Source: Drechslerella dactyloides (Eukaryota; Ascomycota; Orbiliomycetes; Orbiliales; Orbiliaceae). From it: a stretch of 64,000 nucleotides of DNA. The position numbers and the translations under genes were made by a program. This document shows positions 1 through 11,016 of this stretch, piece after piece (within the stretch, counting starts at the first letter, position 1; the number at the start of each line of letters is the position of its first letter). Location: NCBI GenBank assembly GCA_020064725.1, contig JAGTWJ010000001.1, positions 3,720,001 to 3,784,000 of the forward strand. The letters run 5' to 3'. The notes under the pieces are model-generated. The model did no database searches. It saw only the letters and a list, made by a program, of their open reading frames with translations, and had not been told where the DNA came from.

Positions 1-376
1 TTGAGGTAACGGTATCGGACAATGTACGATATCAGCGTCGCGAAGAGGAGCAGTATCGCCAGCCTAGTATTGTCACCATTGTTAGATTATGACATAGCAT
101 AGCTAAGAGTGGATGGCCGCACAAAGTGGTGAAATTCATCGTGATCGAGAAGCTGGTGCTGAACAAGGTGAACAGCAGCGCGGGAATCGTGTAGGTCGTG
201 AAGCTGAGTATCCAGTACGACAGCCATGGCAGTATCTGGAAGGTCCACAGGGCATAGTAGATCAATGTCGCGAGCAGACTAAGGTTCTGCGTAGGCGGCG
301 CGGTGGTCATTGCGGCCGGTGTGATGGTAAAGTTGCCGTCGACGGCGGTAGAAGAAGATATTGATAGCGAAGCCAT
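1..376 (-). CDS. NTE1: Lysophospholipase NTE1, N-terminal part (runs off the left edge)
   Basis: This is the 5' end of the neuropathy-target-esterase type phospholipase B, an ER membrane enzyme that deacylates phosphatidylcholine in fungi. Only the N-terminal membrane anchor is present. Exon 1 runs 376 to 123 and starts at the ATG at 376-374. A 59-base intron (122-64, GT-AG) joins it to exon 2, which continues past position 1. Splicing restores MNFTTLLAILLLFATL followed by the basic motif RYRYLN, which is how fungal NTE1 proteins read after the first hydrophobic segments. Two hydrophobic stretches flank a short polar loop. The patatin and cyclic-nucleotide-binding domains lie outside the window. 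The identification rests on remembered family similarity of this N-terminal motif, so the symbol is likely but not proven. Confidence 0.75.
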
Positions 377-1124
377 GGCGAAAGCTGTCTCCCTCGAGGG
401 GGGTGTACAGGATATATATAGTATGAACTTGAGAGCTCCGAGGCAGGGGGTGATAACGATGGCGATGTCTCTCGGTTCCTGTTTCCGTTTCAGCAGTAGC
501 TGGTATTCAATCGGACTTGTGATATCTCGATTCCAGCGCTTCGCCGCGATGGCTAGAAGCTTCTGAGGTGTGAGAACGTGTCCGTTTCTGCAGGCCGATG
601 GAGGTGGAGTCGAGTCAGCGCAGGTACGTAAGTGGGCGTCCGGCAGGGGTGTTCTCGAGAAGGAAGGTTCCTCGGCATGTGGTGTTGCTATGATGTAATA
701 TCATGAGATGCAAGGGCGGCATTTCTCGCGGTCGTTTCAGCTGGGAGTTGGTCTCGAGAAGGCGACCAGGAATGGGGAAAGGTACGCGCCGTCTTTCCTC
801 CCTCCGAACTGACTTGCCCCGTCGTCGAGATCACAAAGAATGTTAGGCGGAGGGGCAGCAAAGAGGCAGAAAGCGCCGTTAACCGTCCCATGTGATTGCA
901 AGTTGCATTGTTGTCGGCGGGCGACAGCCGGCAATCCGAGCCGAAGAAGCCGCCGGTTAAAGTTGCCGTCGAAGGAATGTTGCAAATTGCCCTGTCAACG
1001 CACTTCCGTGTTCCTTCAAACAGCATGGCTCGAGATATCGAACTCGGCCCTGAAGTTTTCCTCTATCTACAATCGTCTCTAATTTTTCCATCATACATTC
1101 TACGGTCTTACTTCGTCCTTCATC
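377..1124. promoter_or_regulatory. Divergent intergenic region between NTE1 and the 1125 gene
   Basis: The 748 bases between the two divergent start codons should hold both promoters and 5' leaders. A TATATATA-like run lies at about 411-419, but it is so close to the NTE1 start that I do not claim it as a TATA box. The last 60 bases before 1125 are pyrimidine-rich, as is usual for a fungal leader. No gene is visible here. Confidence 0.5.
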
Positions 1125-2491
1125 ATGGCATCTCAAGCCACTGCCGCTGCTGTCCCAGCTTCGGCTCCTGCTGCCCAACGAATCGATCCTTACACAATCT
1201 GCACCAAGAACCTGCCAAACGACCATCCGGACAAGCCGTGGGTCTGCGTCCACTGCAAGTTCCGCAGGGACGAGGTCTATGATGACTCCCGCATGCCGAG
1301 GCTTGCCGACCAGGTAAAGATCAAGCCTACTATAGTCTTGATGGTTCTATTCCAGTGGGACGAACTGCTTTACTGATGTTGCAGTCTATAGGATATCTAC
1401 CATGCACTCTGCGCTGTTCTCTGGGATACGACTGACGAAGAATCCTGGCGGGAGGTGCTCCTCAGCCATTTTGTTCCGAGGGACGGTCCGGACTACAAAC
1501 GCGCCGGCAAACTAGTCTCCACAATGCTCGGTCGCTTCTACAAGGTAGTAACATTGATAATAATGACCAAATTACAACCGAGCTAATAGTTCATAAAGAC
1601 CATCTACAGCAACCTTTTACTGGGCTTTGGCACAGGGGTACGTCTGTACTATACCACCTGTTACTCACGTCGAGCCTAGCTCCGAAAGCAAGTATTCTAA
1701 CGCTGTCGTTTCGCTATAGCATGGTCAACAGTACTATGACAGCTGCACTTTCCCTGCGGATTCCATAATCGCCCGTGCAAACTTCAAGCTTCAACGGGGT
1801 GAGCTGGAATCAGACGACGAATCCGCAACGATGATCCACTCGGACAACGCTGAGGTCGTCTACGTCTATGATCCCGTCTTAGATTCCTACTCTGCTAACG
1901 GTAACTCTGTTGACGACGATGAACTAGTCGACGGACAATACTACAACTGGGATCTCGACCAACTCGATCCCGAGGTAGATGAGCCGTACAGCCAAGTGGA
2001 AGAAGGGTATTACGACTACCATGTCGAGGACGGGTACAATGAGTGTGACGTCCACGAGGAGGTCGACGTGGAAGGTGTCGAAACGCCGGGGAAACGTGGC
2101 TCCGAACAGGTCACGCCGCCCGCCGTCCCGGATAGAGCTATCACACCTCTTCTGTTCCAATCGTCGCCTGTCCTACCAATCGGCTCCCCGGTTGCACCCG
2201 CTTCGCCGATGCGCACCATCTCAAGCAGGGCTGCCCCATCAAGCTCCGATCCAGAGGGCAATTCGACTGCCACTGCACCAGGTATGTATATTATATTCTG
2301 GCCACCCAGTGTTGCATTAATAGGTTATCGTTTTGTTATAGAATGTGGCTAATATATTGCGTGCAGCTAATGCGGTTGTCGACATGATCCAAAATATGGC
2401 CCCGACCCTCTCTCGTCATGGCGGTGAAGTTCGCATCACACGTTATGGCTCTGCTACGATCAAATTCCCACGCTTTCGAGATCTTGACTGA
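1125..2491 (+). CDS. Hypothetical protein, five exons, acidic middle
   Basis: I do not recognise this protein. Exons by splice signals and frame are 1125-1313, 1392-1544, 1599-1637, 1720-2281 and 2367-2491, giving 355 residues. The start ATG has a good context after a pyrimidine-rich leader. The N-terminal third carries a CVHC cysteine pair followed by a basic stretch and a Trp-rich segment (VLWDTTDEESW). The middle (roughly residues 130-250) is very acidic and Tyr-rich. A Ser/Pro-rich stretch follows, and then a short basic C-terminus. An alternative acceptor at 1588-1589 would add three residues. The first intron could equally use a nearby AG, but only the AG at 1390-1391 keeps the frame. 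The protein is probably intracellular, as no signal peptide or membrane segment is seen. Confidence 0.6.
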
Positions 2492-3093
2492 TAGGATTAT
2501 TGGAGACTGCTATCGAGATTATTGGACGAGATTGTCACTGGTTACACTTATGATTGTCCTAACATGCTGCTCTCAATCTTGAATTCGACGTGCTCAACTT
2601 TGTATTACAACTTTGTCCTATTGATCGACATCATCTTTGTCTCATCATCGCCATCTTCTCCTTCCTAGGTAGCGGTTGTGATTTAGACTATGATTACCTT
2701 GCTTGGTGGAAAATAACCATGTTGCGGAGAATCATGATCGTGTAGCCTGTGAGCTACTTGATCACGAATTTCTTTTGAGAGAGAGCCATAGAGTAATATT
2801 GCTATTGCTTGTGTAATCTGAGCTTCGGATTTGGGCCAATGTTAGTTCGTCTCGAATATCGTACTGGAATAAAAAATCGTGTGTCCTTGATGAAGCTCCT
2901 CCGAAGACGCCATGGTGGATGATCTGGGAAGTGGGAAGAAAAAATGACAAGTAGTCGTGAGGCAGTATCGCCGAGCAGATTGACGATCCACTTAATTATC
3001 GTCGATTCTCTTCGCTGCCATTGGCGGGCGCCGCCGAGCGCTGCTTTCTGTCAAAATTTCCGCCGCAACAGTCTGGCAGACAGATTTGATCGA
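2492..3093. other. Intergenic, no gene seen
   Basis: AT-rich 3' flank of the preceding gene. No conserved coding stretch, tRNA or repeat is recognisable here. Confidence 0.5.
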
Positions 3094-3129
3094 CAGTTTC
3101 CCTCGCTGCCACCGAGAAACTATATAAAG
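3094..3129 (+). promoter_or_regulatory. Core promoter: CAGTTTCCCTCGCT element plus TATATAAAG
   Basis: The 14-base element CAGTTTCCCTCGCT (3094-3107) is followed 14 bases later by TATATAAAG (3121-3129) and then a long C/T-rich tract typical of fungal transcription starts. The same 14-mer occurs once more in the window, inverted, at 58340-58353. Its core AGTTTCCCTCG recurs at 58406-58416, in front of the gene at 59515. No protein-coding ORF follows the promoter at this locus. Confidence 0.55.
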
Positions 3130-3139
3130 GGCCCTTCCC

Positions 3140-3804
3140 CCCCTGCTTCTCCTCCTCTCCTCTTCTCTTCCACATCCCGCCTCTCAACTCTCGACTCCTG
3201 GACAACAAAGTATCAATTGACCTAGTCACAAGATGACTTGAGCTTATCGCTCCACACAAACAAAACATATAAAGGTACGGTCGAAGAATTCCCCTAGAGA
3301 AGTGGTGTCGATGCCGGGTACATCGTGTAATACCAGCCCCTCTCCCACCGGTGAGCGCGTAACAGGGACGCCTGACGAGAGCTCGGGAGTGATGATGCTC
3401 GTTGTTCAACACTTCGCATCCGATGGGGGAAAGACGGTGGGCCAGGAAGGGGTGCACCGTGTGATACCGAGGAGAAAGAGTGGGATCGAGGGTAACAGAG
3501 AACCTGGCTAATCTTCGGAGAAGGGGGGCTCTGATCCTCGAAGGGGGGAAATCCCGATGGTAACGTACTAGCTCAATATATCTTGATATATAAGCTAACA
3601 GAGGACGTTGTTCTTTCTGTTGGCTTTTAGGTTCCTTTTTTGTCAGCAAAAGACATTCATCAGCACCATCGACATTGGCCGGTCGAGAGTCAAGTGGAAG
3701 TGAAAAAGGTAAGTTGTCCTCTCTCCTCTCTTTATTATCATGAATGACTATTTGCTAACTGATTTACAATTGGACAACATTTTCTTTCAATGCTCTTGAT
3801 TGAG
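3140..3804 (+). ncRNA. Candidate spliced non-coding transcript or leader relic
   Basis: Downstream of the TATA box the sequence looks like a spliced leader without a reading frame. There is a first exon ending at 3274 with donor GTACGG. An intron (3275-3630) follows, with branch site GCTAAC, a T-rich tract and acceptor TTTTAG. A second exon runs 3631-3708, then a strong donor GTAAGT, a branch site TGCTAACTGA and possible acceptors at about 3804. The only ATG in exon 1 opens a two-codon ORF (ATG ACT TGA at 3233). The layout resembles the intron-containing leader of the gene at 59515. It could be a non-coding RNA, a snoRNA host, or the remnant promoter and leader of a lost paralogue. No transcript evidence is available. 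Confidence 0.3.
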
Positions 3805-4897
3805 GTTGAAGATCTGAGGTAGAAAGATATAGATTTCATGTAAATAGCTTAGAACAAAACAATAGCGATCGATACACAAAATATATACTAGACTATTAAA
3901 AGCTATCGGTAATATATAAATAAATCATTTGTATCTTCATCTGCTTTTACTTACTAAGAATCATAGACTTTATTGCATTTCCACCGATTGTAGAACTGCT
4001 GCGTACTGGATCCATGGACCTGACTAGAAACCGTCGATACCATGGTACCAGAGCGAATATAGTAACCCCCCGCCTCATATTGGATAGCATCTTTGCCGTG
4101 GCTTTGACTTTAGGGTGGTGGTAGTATTCATCCGTCGAGTTGTAACCCTGTCGCCCAGTCTCACTAAGCCAGATGGAGAATTGATAGTTCTGTGTGATTA
4201 GATAGTCTCTGGACTGCGTATTTTGGGGTTTCTTCTGCAAAATTAACCAGGACATAATAATACCTGTATTGTGGAGCTCGAGCTTTGCTGCAGCCGAGCA
4301 AAAAAGCACCGCAGACAGCTCGGGGGGATTCGTAGGTCTTCTAGGATCATCTGGAGCCTAGGGCTACCTATTCCCGTTACATAACTATATAAGTTTCCAC
4401 CGTTGTGTTTGCCTCTAGCTCTTCTCCTTTGTTCTCCTATATCTTCCTCCTCCACCAATCTCAAAACCATCACTATATATATATGACAATCCCCAACATT
4501 AACATGCGCGCGATGTCATCTCCTCTTCACTCTATTCGCTCTTTAAAGTCACCCATCAACGCATCATGTCAGCATCACGTCGTCTCTCTCCTTAACTATC
4601 TCATATATATGATTAATCTTCTTAACGTCCGAAACTTTGCTGTGGTGGCACATGCTATACCACTACCGCGTGCGATTCTACGCGCTGCAACTCTATGGAG
4701 TTGCTCATCTACATACCTCATATTTCGCCGCTCCACCTCCATCGGGAAAGCTTTTCCGATACCTGGTCATGATTTCTAGCCTACGTCGCTAATGAAACGA
4801 CGACCTTGATGCATGGCTTCATATTCCTAGTCGCTTCCTGGATGAGGTCAATACGGTACTTCATTCCATCACACGCGTGGGCTATTGACATGGATTC
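3805..4897. other. Intergenic, probably repeat-derived
   Basis: AT-rich sequence with many short ATATAT runs. A promoter-like patch at 4385-4445 (AACTATATAAG followed by a C/T-rich stretch) could belong to a degraded long terminal repeat of the copia remnant downstream, but no matching second copy was identified. No gene seen. Confidence 0.35.
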
Positions 4898-5086
4898 GGA
4901 GCTTACGTCTATCAGTATGCCAGGACGAAGCATCTGGAGGTAGCGGAGAAATGGATAACGGGACTCACCCAGAACAAAAAACTTACGATACAAAGAGTGA
5001 ACACCACTTACATGTTGACGGACATGTTGACAAAACCGTTACCAAAGTACACTCTGATGAGGGGGGGCGGCAGCACTAGGACTTGA
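4898..5086 (+). mobile_element. Ty1/copia retrotransposon remnant (RNase H C-terminal end)
   Basis: A 62-codon open stretch translates to the terminal part of a copia-type polyprotein. ARTKHLEV, about ten codons in, corresponds to the RTKHIDV signature of the RNase H region. LTDMLTKPLPK, about 30 codons later, corresponds to the canonical ADxLTKPLP ending of copia polyproteins. The frame closes with TGA at 5084-5086. Upstream reverse-transcriptase motifs are not recognisable in any frame, so only a fragment survives. This explains the low-complexity, gene-free character of the surrounding 4-9 kb. The assignment rests on these two motifs in the correct order and spacing. Confidence 0.75.
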
Positions 5087-8000
5087 AGTTCACCCAGATG
5101 AAGCAAAAACGGGTGGAAGCCACGAGTGCAATTATTGCGGGAACACGAGAGAATTACGAAACAAATTATACTTACACCTTGCGGAATCACATGGATGGAA
5201 AGAATAAGAGCGCTCACACCGGCATCGGAAAACCCATGGTCAGAATTGATACTAGTTACGCTGGTTCAGTTATTCAATCTCAACCTAGCAGACTCTAACT
5301 ATGTATACGGCGCTCTCTCTGCCATCTATCCAAGGGCTTAGCTTGGACTGTTCAGTGTCCTTTAAGCACGCCAACTAGTTCGACTTCACGAGGATGTGGC
5401 TCGCCATCAGAAACAACTTCAACATTCCAGCAAAGGATATATAGCTACCCTAGGTATGCTTGATGGGTATTCGAAGGGACATCAGACTAAGCCCTTTGGG
5501 CGCCTTCTGAGACCTCCAAAGCAGTTACAGAAGAGGAGTATTGTCCCCAGGATGACTAACGCCCAAACATCTATCATTTGAAATTCCGTGATGTAGGAAA
5601 TTCACCTGTCCAACAGTTGCGGACAATACAATCGAATCCCAACAAGACTAGATGTCCGTGACAACGACTACGTCTGATAATCGGGGCAGTCACAATGGAT
5701 CCGCCGGCAAAATCCACATATTCTTGTGGATATTGCATGATATTCGACAGCTACGCCGTTGACAAGATGGTCGTTAATCTAGCTAACCTACGGGCTATGA
5801 ATCGCTTCGGACACTGGTCTTTCAAGTGCTGCCAAAGTCAAAGCTGTCGGCATATGACAACGTGCAAGGATTACAAAGATTGAATGTCGCATGGATAAGC
5901 CTGGAAAACATCCCATGACTTTATAGACTGCCTGTTTCAAAAGTTTTATTCCGAAAGACGTGACAACAAACTTGTACAATGACACATGGTTTACATATCG
6001 ACTGGACACCGTACTTTCTATGGCACCTACCAACGGAAAGGCGTCCTTATGGACAGATACATCCAGATATCTCATTTCCACAATCCGACAAGCTATGGAA
6101 GGCATTAGCTATTGAGGTTGCGAGAGCACCCGAACATGTCAGCTACAATTCACTGGCCCCTGATACACTCAAATGACCAGGCGGCATTATATACACTGAA
6201 ACCCCGGATAAGGAATGTTCCTGTCTGAGCTCCTATATATATTATTCAAGTAGACAAGCGAGTCAACAAGGGACATGTCGGCGTCTTTTCAGATCACGAG
6301 GTGATACTATATATATGTTACCGCGGACATCTCGCGGGGAAGCAAGCAAAAACACAAATAGACGATATGACACTCACGATTGGATTCGATAAATCGAAAA
6401 ATGACGAGATCTCAGAAGATACTGCTGCGACAGTGTACGAAGATACCACTGCGACACTTCACAAGGTGTAAAGCACCGCTGCACTTACCATAGAAGAGCG
6501 TACATCACAACCCTGCTATCATCAAATGCTCGAATGTCATCGCATTCGTGACCGTGAGTTGCGTAAATTCACCTACCGGGGGGGATTTGAATATCTAAGC
6601 AAAGTATCTACCCTACGGAAACCAACATATCCACATGAGAACCTTTCGAAAAGGCATACATTTTATGCAAGTCTCAAAGCATCCTAAGACAGGACTGCAA
6701 CGGAAATACGTTGTATGCGAAACCATCAAGAAATTCGACGTACGATACAGGCAGGAACATTTCGGTCTCTAAAGCATACAGGCAAGGGAATAATAGCTTT
6801 TGGGCACGTCACATACCATTCTCTCATCCGGCAGCTCGGTGTAGAAGAGGGGGCCTTGTCAAAAGGGACGGTCTGCGCCAGAAGATATGGCCCGCCTAGG
6901 CCGAGACTTCATCAGAATGAAACTCGAGACTATAACATACTCACAATCTATTGATACTATATTCGGAATGCGAACATGCAAACTCATGTCGAAGAAAGCG
7001 AGTATCATGCCCACCACGAGTAGCTGAATACGAGCAAAGTCAAAGGCTACGAAACCAGATGGCAGAATAATTTCATCCGTCCAATGCTCATCAAAACATA
7101 CTCCTAGTCAAGATGAATAAACATCACTGGTACGACAGTATTGATGGAAACCGGGCTCCGATGATACCATATTAAAGTCGTCAGTGTGGCGCTGCATCCT
7201 CCATTGCTAGGAGTGACCTCATAGCTGGTATCCTCTTGCATAGGAAAGACATTATCTTTTGCATATACGCCAACCCGTGCAGATGAACCAGTGTATGTCG
7301 ACTTTCTATGGCGGACCGTCAACGGCTGTACTGTACAATATCTTGCAGGTTTGTAGCTGAATCTCAAAAGGCAGCGTTACAACGAATGCGAAGATACAGC
7401 TAAGGCCATGTTGACAGGGATACCCGAGTGTCATATTCCCCAGAAATCAAAGCGAACTGGTACCGCATACGTTCTGAGAGCTTTGGAATCGCACTTTGAT
7501 GCCTGAAATGTAACCGGCCGCTGAGGACACTTCATGAGAACACTTTCTACTAGTATAAAAAACCACTACTGCATCACAGGGACTTCAAGGTTTCGACTTC
7601 AAACAATCGATGACGCCCCCTAACTCAGAAGACAGCTTGTCTCTTTTGCGAATCTCACAAGCACTTGATATTTGTCAGGTAGTGAACACGAAGCGCGTTT
7701 ACATCGCTTTAGAGGCAAAGACATACGATATATACTTCTCGAAAGGGTACATGGCGATCAAGGACACACCAATCAAGTCAAATGCTTGCGTGTCCATCTA
7801 ACTCCCCCATCCCCGGATTGCCTCATATACGTTCACGAGACAGACAACTTAGGACGATAACGCGCAAGCCTAGCCCACGGTCTAGCGATGCTATGGTGGT
7901 AAAAGTAAATGCCAATTTCGTATACCGCAGCCGAAAGAGCACTCGCATAATGAACAGTCTCACGCTACCAATGATCAACCATCTCATATATCGTAACGGC

Positions 8001-9379
8001 GACCTTTTGGATGCTGCATCCCATGGAGCTGTATGTGTGTTATTTTTATTCTAAAACTACAGCATCACTCTTTTATGTCGGCAGAACTATACAACTAGCA
8101 GGTATCATATCATCAAAATGCAGTCTTATTAGCCTAGGCCCCCTGGAGCCACGAAGCTAAGCTTAGGAGGCGATGTCTTGACAGGCAATTTCATGTCTGA
8201 GCTTGGATTTGCAGGCGGCACTCGAGGTGCTGCCGATGCCGATGTGGAAGAAGGTCATTTACGCCGTGGGCACCTCGCCAGCCTGATTGTTTGTCTACAT
8301 CCACAATCTGCTTAAGCTCTTGGCTACTATGAATAACGCCTTCTCGTCAACGCATAGATTCCATCAAAACTACAAGCAGGAGTGGAAATGGGGAGCCTAA
8401 TTAACGGATTGAAATTATCTGCATCTAGATTTCCAATGGTGCTATTTGTTTCACTCCTCCATTTACACTACCATCATGGAGTCTCCTGCCGAGTCTAAGA
8501 GTGAAATCTACTAAATAGGGTCGTCGTAGGCCCTGCATGAATGACGATTAACTCCTTGCGTTAAATATATCGTATAAATGGCCAGGTCAAAGACACTCAT
8601 CACTGTTTATGCCAGATGTTACGTTGTTGGGCTTTCTATCTTTCTATCTATTGAGTATACATATAACTATATGTAAACCTACTTCGTCTAACTGGTCACA
8701 ACAGTTAAATGCCCTGTCAACAATCTTGGAGAGTGTAGGTAACTCAGCCATCACTGTTTTCTATATTTCCGGCTGCAGCTTGAAATTTAATTAACAAAGA
8801 GATTGCTATGGCGTATGCCTCCGGCATCCCGGCTTCGCCGGGTAAAGTACGGCAGTCTGGTTCACGAGACAAGTAGCCACGTAGTTAAATATTTGTTAAC
8901 TGTATATAGCCACTGCTCTCAGGATCGAAAATCTACCCGCGGAATTCTGTAGAATCCTTGATTCGTAATCGCAGATCCAGAACGAGTCCGGCCTGCGCAT
9001 AGAAAACCTAGATTGGTTCTACAATAATTAATAGCCATAGTTGAAAAAGGTTCGCCCCAAAGCGACTTTGCTACCCTTCAGTTTGCTTCTAACCAAAGCT
9101 CGCGTACAACTTATTGCTGTGATTGTGACTGGTGTCAAGCGAGTCGCCTCTGGGTCCCGAGCCACGAGTCGTCCTCCGTATGGACGCCTTAAAAGCACCA
9201 CAGAATGCGATATCTTGAAACAACTAATCGCCAGAGAACGTAATAGCTAGCTGACGGGCTCGTATAGCATACTATAGATTCCTAGTATAAATGTCTGCCC
9301 ATTTCTCTCGTTATACTTAAGGAAAGTTATACTTGAACTGTAAATTCTCACATTTATCACGAGCGAAATTTCTGGCAAG
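5087..9379. other. Degraded repeat-rich intergenic region
   Basis: About 4.3 kb with no intact gene. A few segments on the plus strand recall retrotransposon proteins. One near 5800-5830 reads RFGHWSFK, like the conserved GHxSF of the copia integrase zinc-binding region, with frame breaks after it. Another near 5985-6015 reads THGLHIDW. These are suggestive only. A 6-base-pair GC hairpin (CCCGGC-TTC-GCCGGG, 8828-8842) stands out from AT-rich surroundings. Several short ORFs of 60-90 codons have unremarkable composition and no recognisable domain. Confidence 0.4.
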
Positions 9380-10703
9380 ATGGTATGTTAAGTTGAGTCA
9401 AGGTAGTAAGGTTTATGAGGGTTAATAGATGCCTGGCTTCTAGGATAAAGGAAAAGCCCCAGTCAGAGAGCAGCACACCCTCTCTCGCGAGGTAATATCG
9501 GTAGCTTCCACGCTATAGCGCTAGTGGACTGAAAAGCCTCACAGGTTTGAAGAATTTGCATGTAATACTGAAGCTTTGGTTAGGATATATCTCGCATAGT
9601 CGAAAGTTGTGTCCCTGATAAGATAAAACGGACTGAAGCTGTCTCAGAACAGCTTCGAAAACTTGGGTATGCTCGCGAGCATGCGAACATCGAGGGCGGC
9701 CGGCTAGTCGACGAATACTTGTCCAGCGTACGTACTTTCTCCTCCAGCCCCCGGAATTTTGATTCCAGTATCCATTTTGGATTGGCTACAGCTGCCCCAG
9801 TGCTAACCTTGCTTGTACTTATAGCAGTTCAAAATCAGAAAGCCAACCGCTCTGCCAGCCCATATAACTGCTCATATGCATATCAACCCGGGGTTCCCCG
9901 CAAATATGAACAACCAGGATGTAAGGCTGGTGCTCTTAATTTTAATACATACGCGATTACTTTTTGCTAAAACGTTGAGATCTATCTCTAGATACAGGTA
10001 TATATTTGATATCCTCAGTCCCAGTATAATGTGTCACTGTATCTTCTAGTATCATTAAATACCTAGGTATCTGTAGCCCGGGTCCAGCAGATCAGCACCC
10101 CCAACGAGTACACCAGCTCCCAGCTGCGATCCAGCGCCCGATAGCAATCCTCAGTCCGCACCGAAATCCGCATTCAATGGTTTTGCCACGACGGGTGCTT
10201 CCAGTAGCACATGGAATCCTCCGGTATTCAGTTACACCACGCCGAAGAAATCGGCTGCTGCATCATCGTTAGGGAGTCCAGCGTCGTCTGGCAGTCCGAT
10301 GGATGTGGACACTCCTACACCTAAGAAGAAAACTAGGAGTCTATTGGAACAGTTCAATTCAGCCATTGATGCCGGCATCGACGATCCTTCTTCACCGACA
10401 CGATCGACCATCCGAATACACTCCTCCCCACGCCCTAGTGTGTCTGCGCAGGATCACCACGGCGCGGAGGGATCTCAGCAGCATCGCAATGGTGTTGACT
10501 CTACCGAAGGAGAGAAAGATGAGGCGGAAGGGGACGACGAGGTATATTTAAATGACGAGAGGAGACGGAAGCTAATGCATGACCTGAAAGATGTCATGGT
10601 CCAGGCAAAGTGTGATCCACAGTATATTGCCACGCTGCTGTGTGCTCTTTTCTCACCCGGGAATGTTGCCGGTGCTACATATTTCAAGATCGATATGCGG
10701 TGA
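9380..10703 (+). CDS. Hypothetical protein, first coding exon is the start codon alone
   Basis: I do not recognise the product. The best model is ATG at 9380-9382 directly followed by intron 9383-9443, then exons 9444-9491, 9584-9727, 9825-9920 and 10077-10703, giving 305 residues. All introns are phase 0. Between 9920 and 10077, the six bases ATACAG (at about 9993) are flanked by an acceptor and a donor and could be a micro-exon adding two residues. The N-terminal 65 residues are helical and charged (KRTEAVSEQLRKLGYARE). A Ser/Pro-rich linker follows, then MDVDTPTPKKKTRSLLEQF, and an acidic stretch leads to a short helical C-terminus (DERRRKLMHDLKDVMVQA). The MDVD and PKKK pattern suggests a nuclear protein, but that is inference. 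Confidence 0.55.
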
Positions 10704-11016
10704 CTGTTATAGAGGGACAGACAGAGATGATGACAATGCTATAACGGAACAAAAATATGTATCTGTAGCATCTGTACAACATGAAGTTGCAAAATCCTGA
10801 GACTGGGGAGAGTTCAGCGTAGTGATGTAATTGCTGTGGTAGTTGGAATTACTGGTAGTAGGCGTAGTTGCGCGTGCAGTAGTCCTGAGCTGAGAGTGTG
10901 CGTGCAGTGTCCCCAATTATCAGTACTGTTGCATTGTATAAACGTTATAAACAAGCAAATTCTGAAGCTCATCTCAAGTTCGTTCACCTTTCAACTCTCG
11001 TTTCACATCTCCAGCC
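10704..11016. other. Intergenic spacer
   Basis: 313 bases between two tandem hypothetical genes, holding the 3' end of one and the promoter of the next. No further feature is recognised. Confidence 0.5.

Noticed and set aside
2996..3649. 217-codon minus-strand ORF across the 3.1 kb locus
   Set aside because: It has no ATG near its start, is antisense to a TATA box and spliced leader, and is rich in Arg, Ser and Cys without a domain.
5788..6330. Copia integrase region (RFGHWSFK and nearby fragments)
   Set aside because: Single motif matches with frame breaks. It is mentioned as context but is not strong enough for its own feature.
8609..8794. 61-codon ORF with a hydrophobic N-terminus (possible secreted peptide)
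   Set aside because: AT-driven composition, no cysteine pattern, no promoter or splice support, and it lies in decayed repeat sequence.
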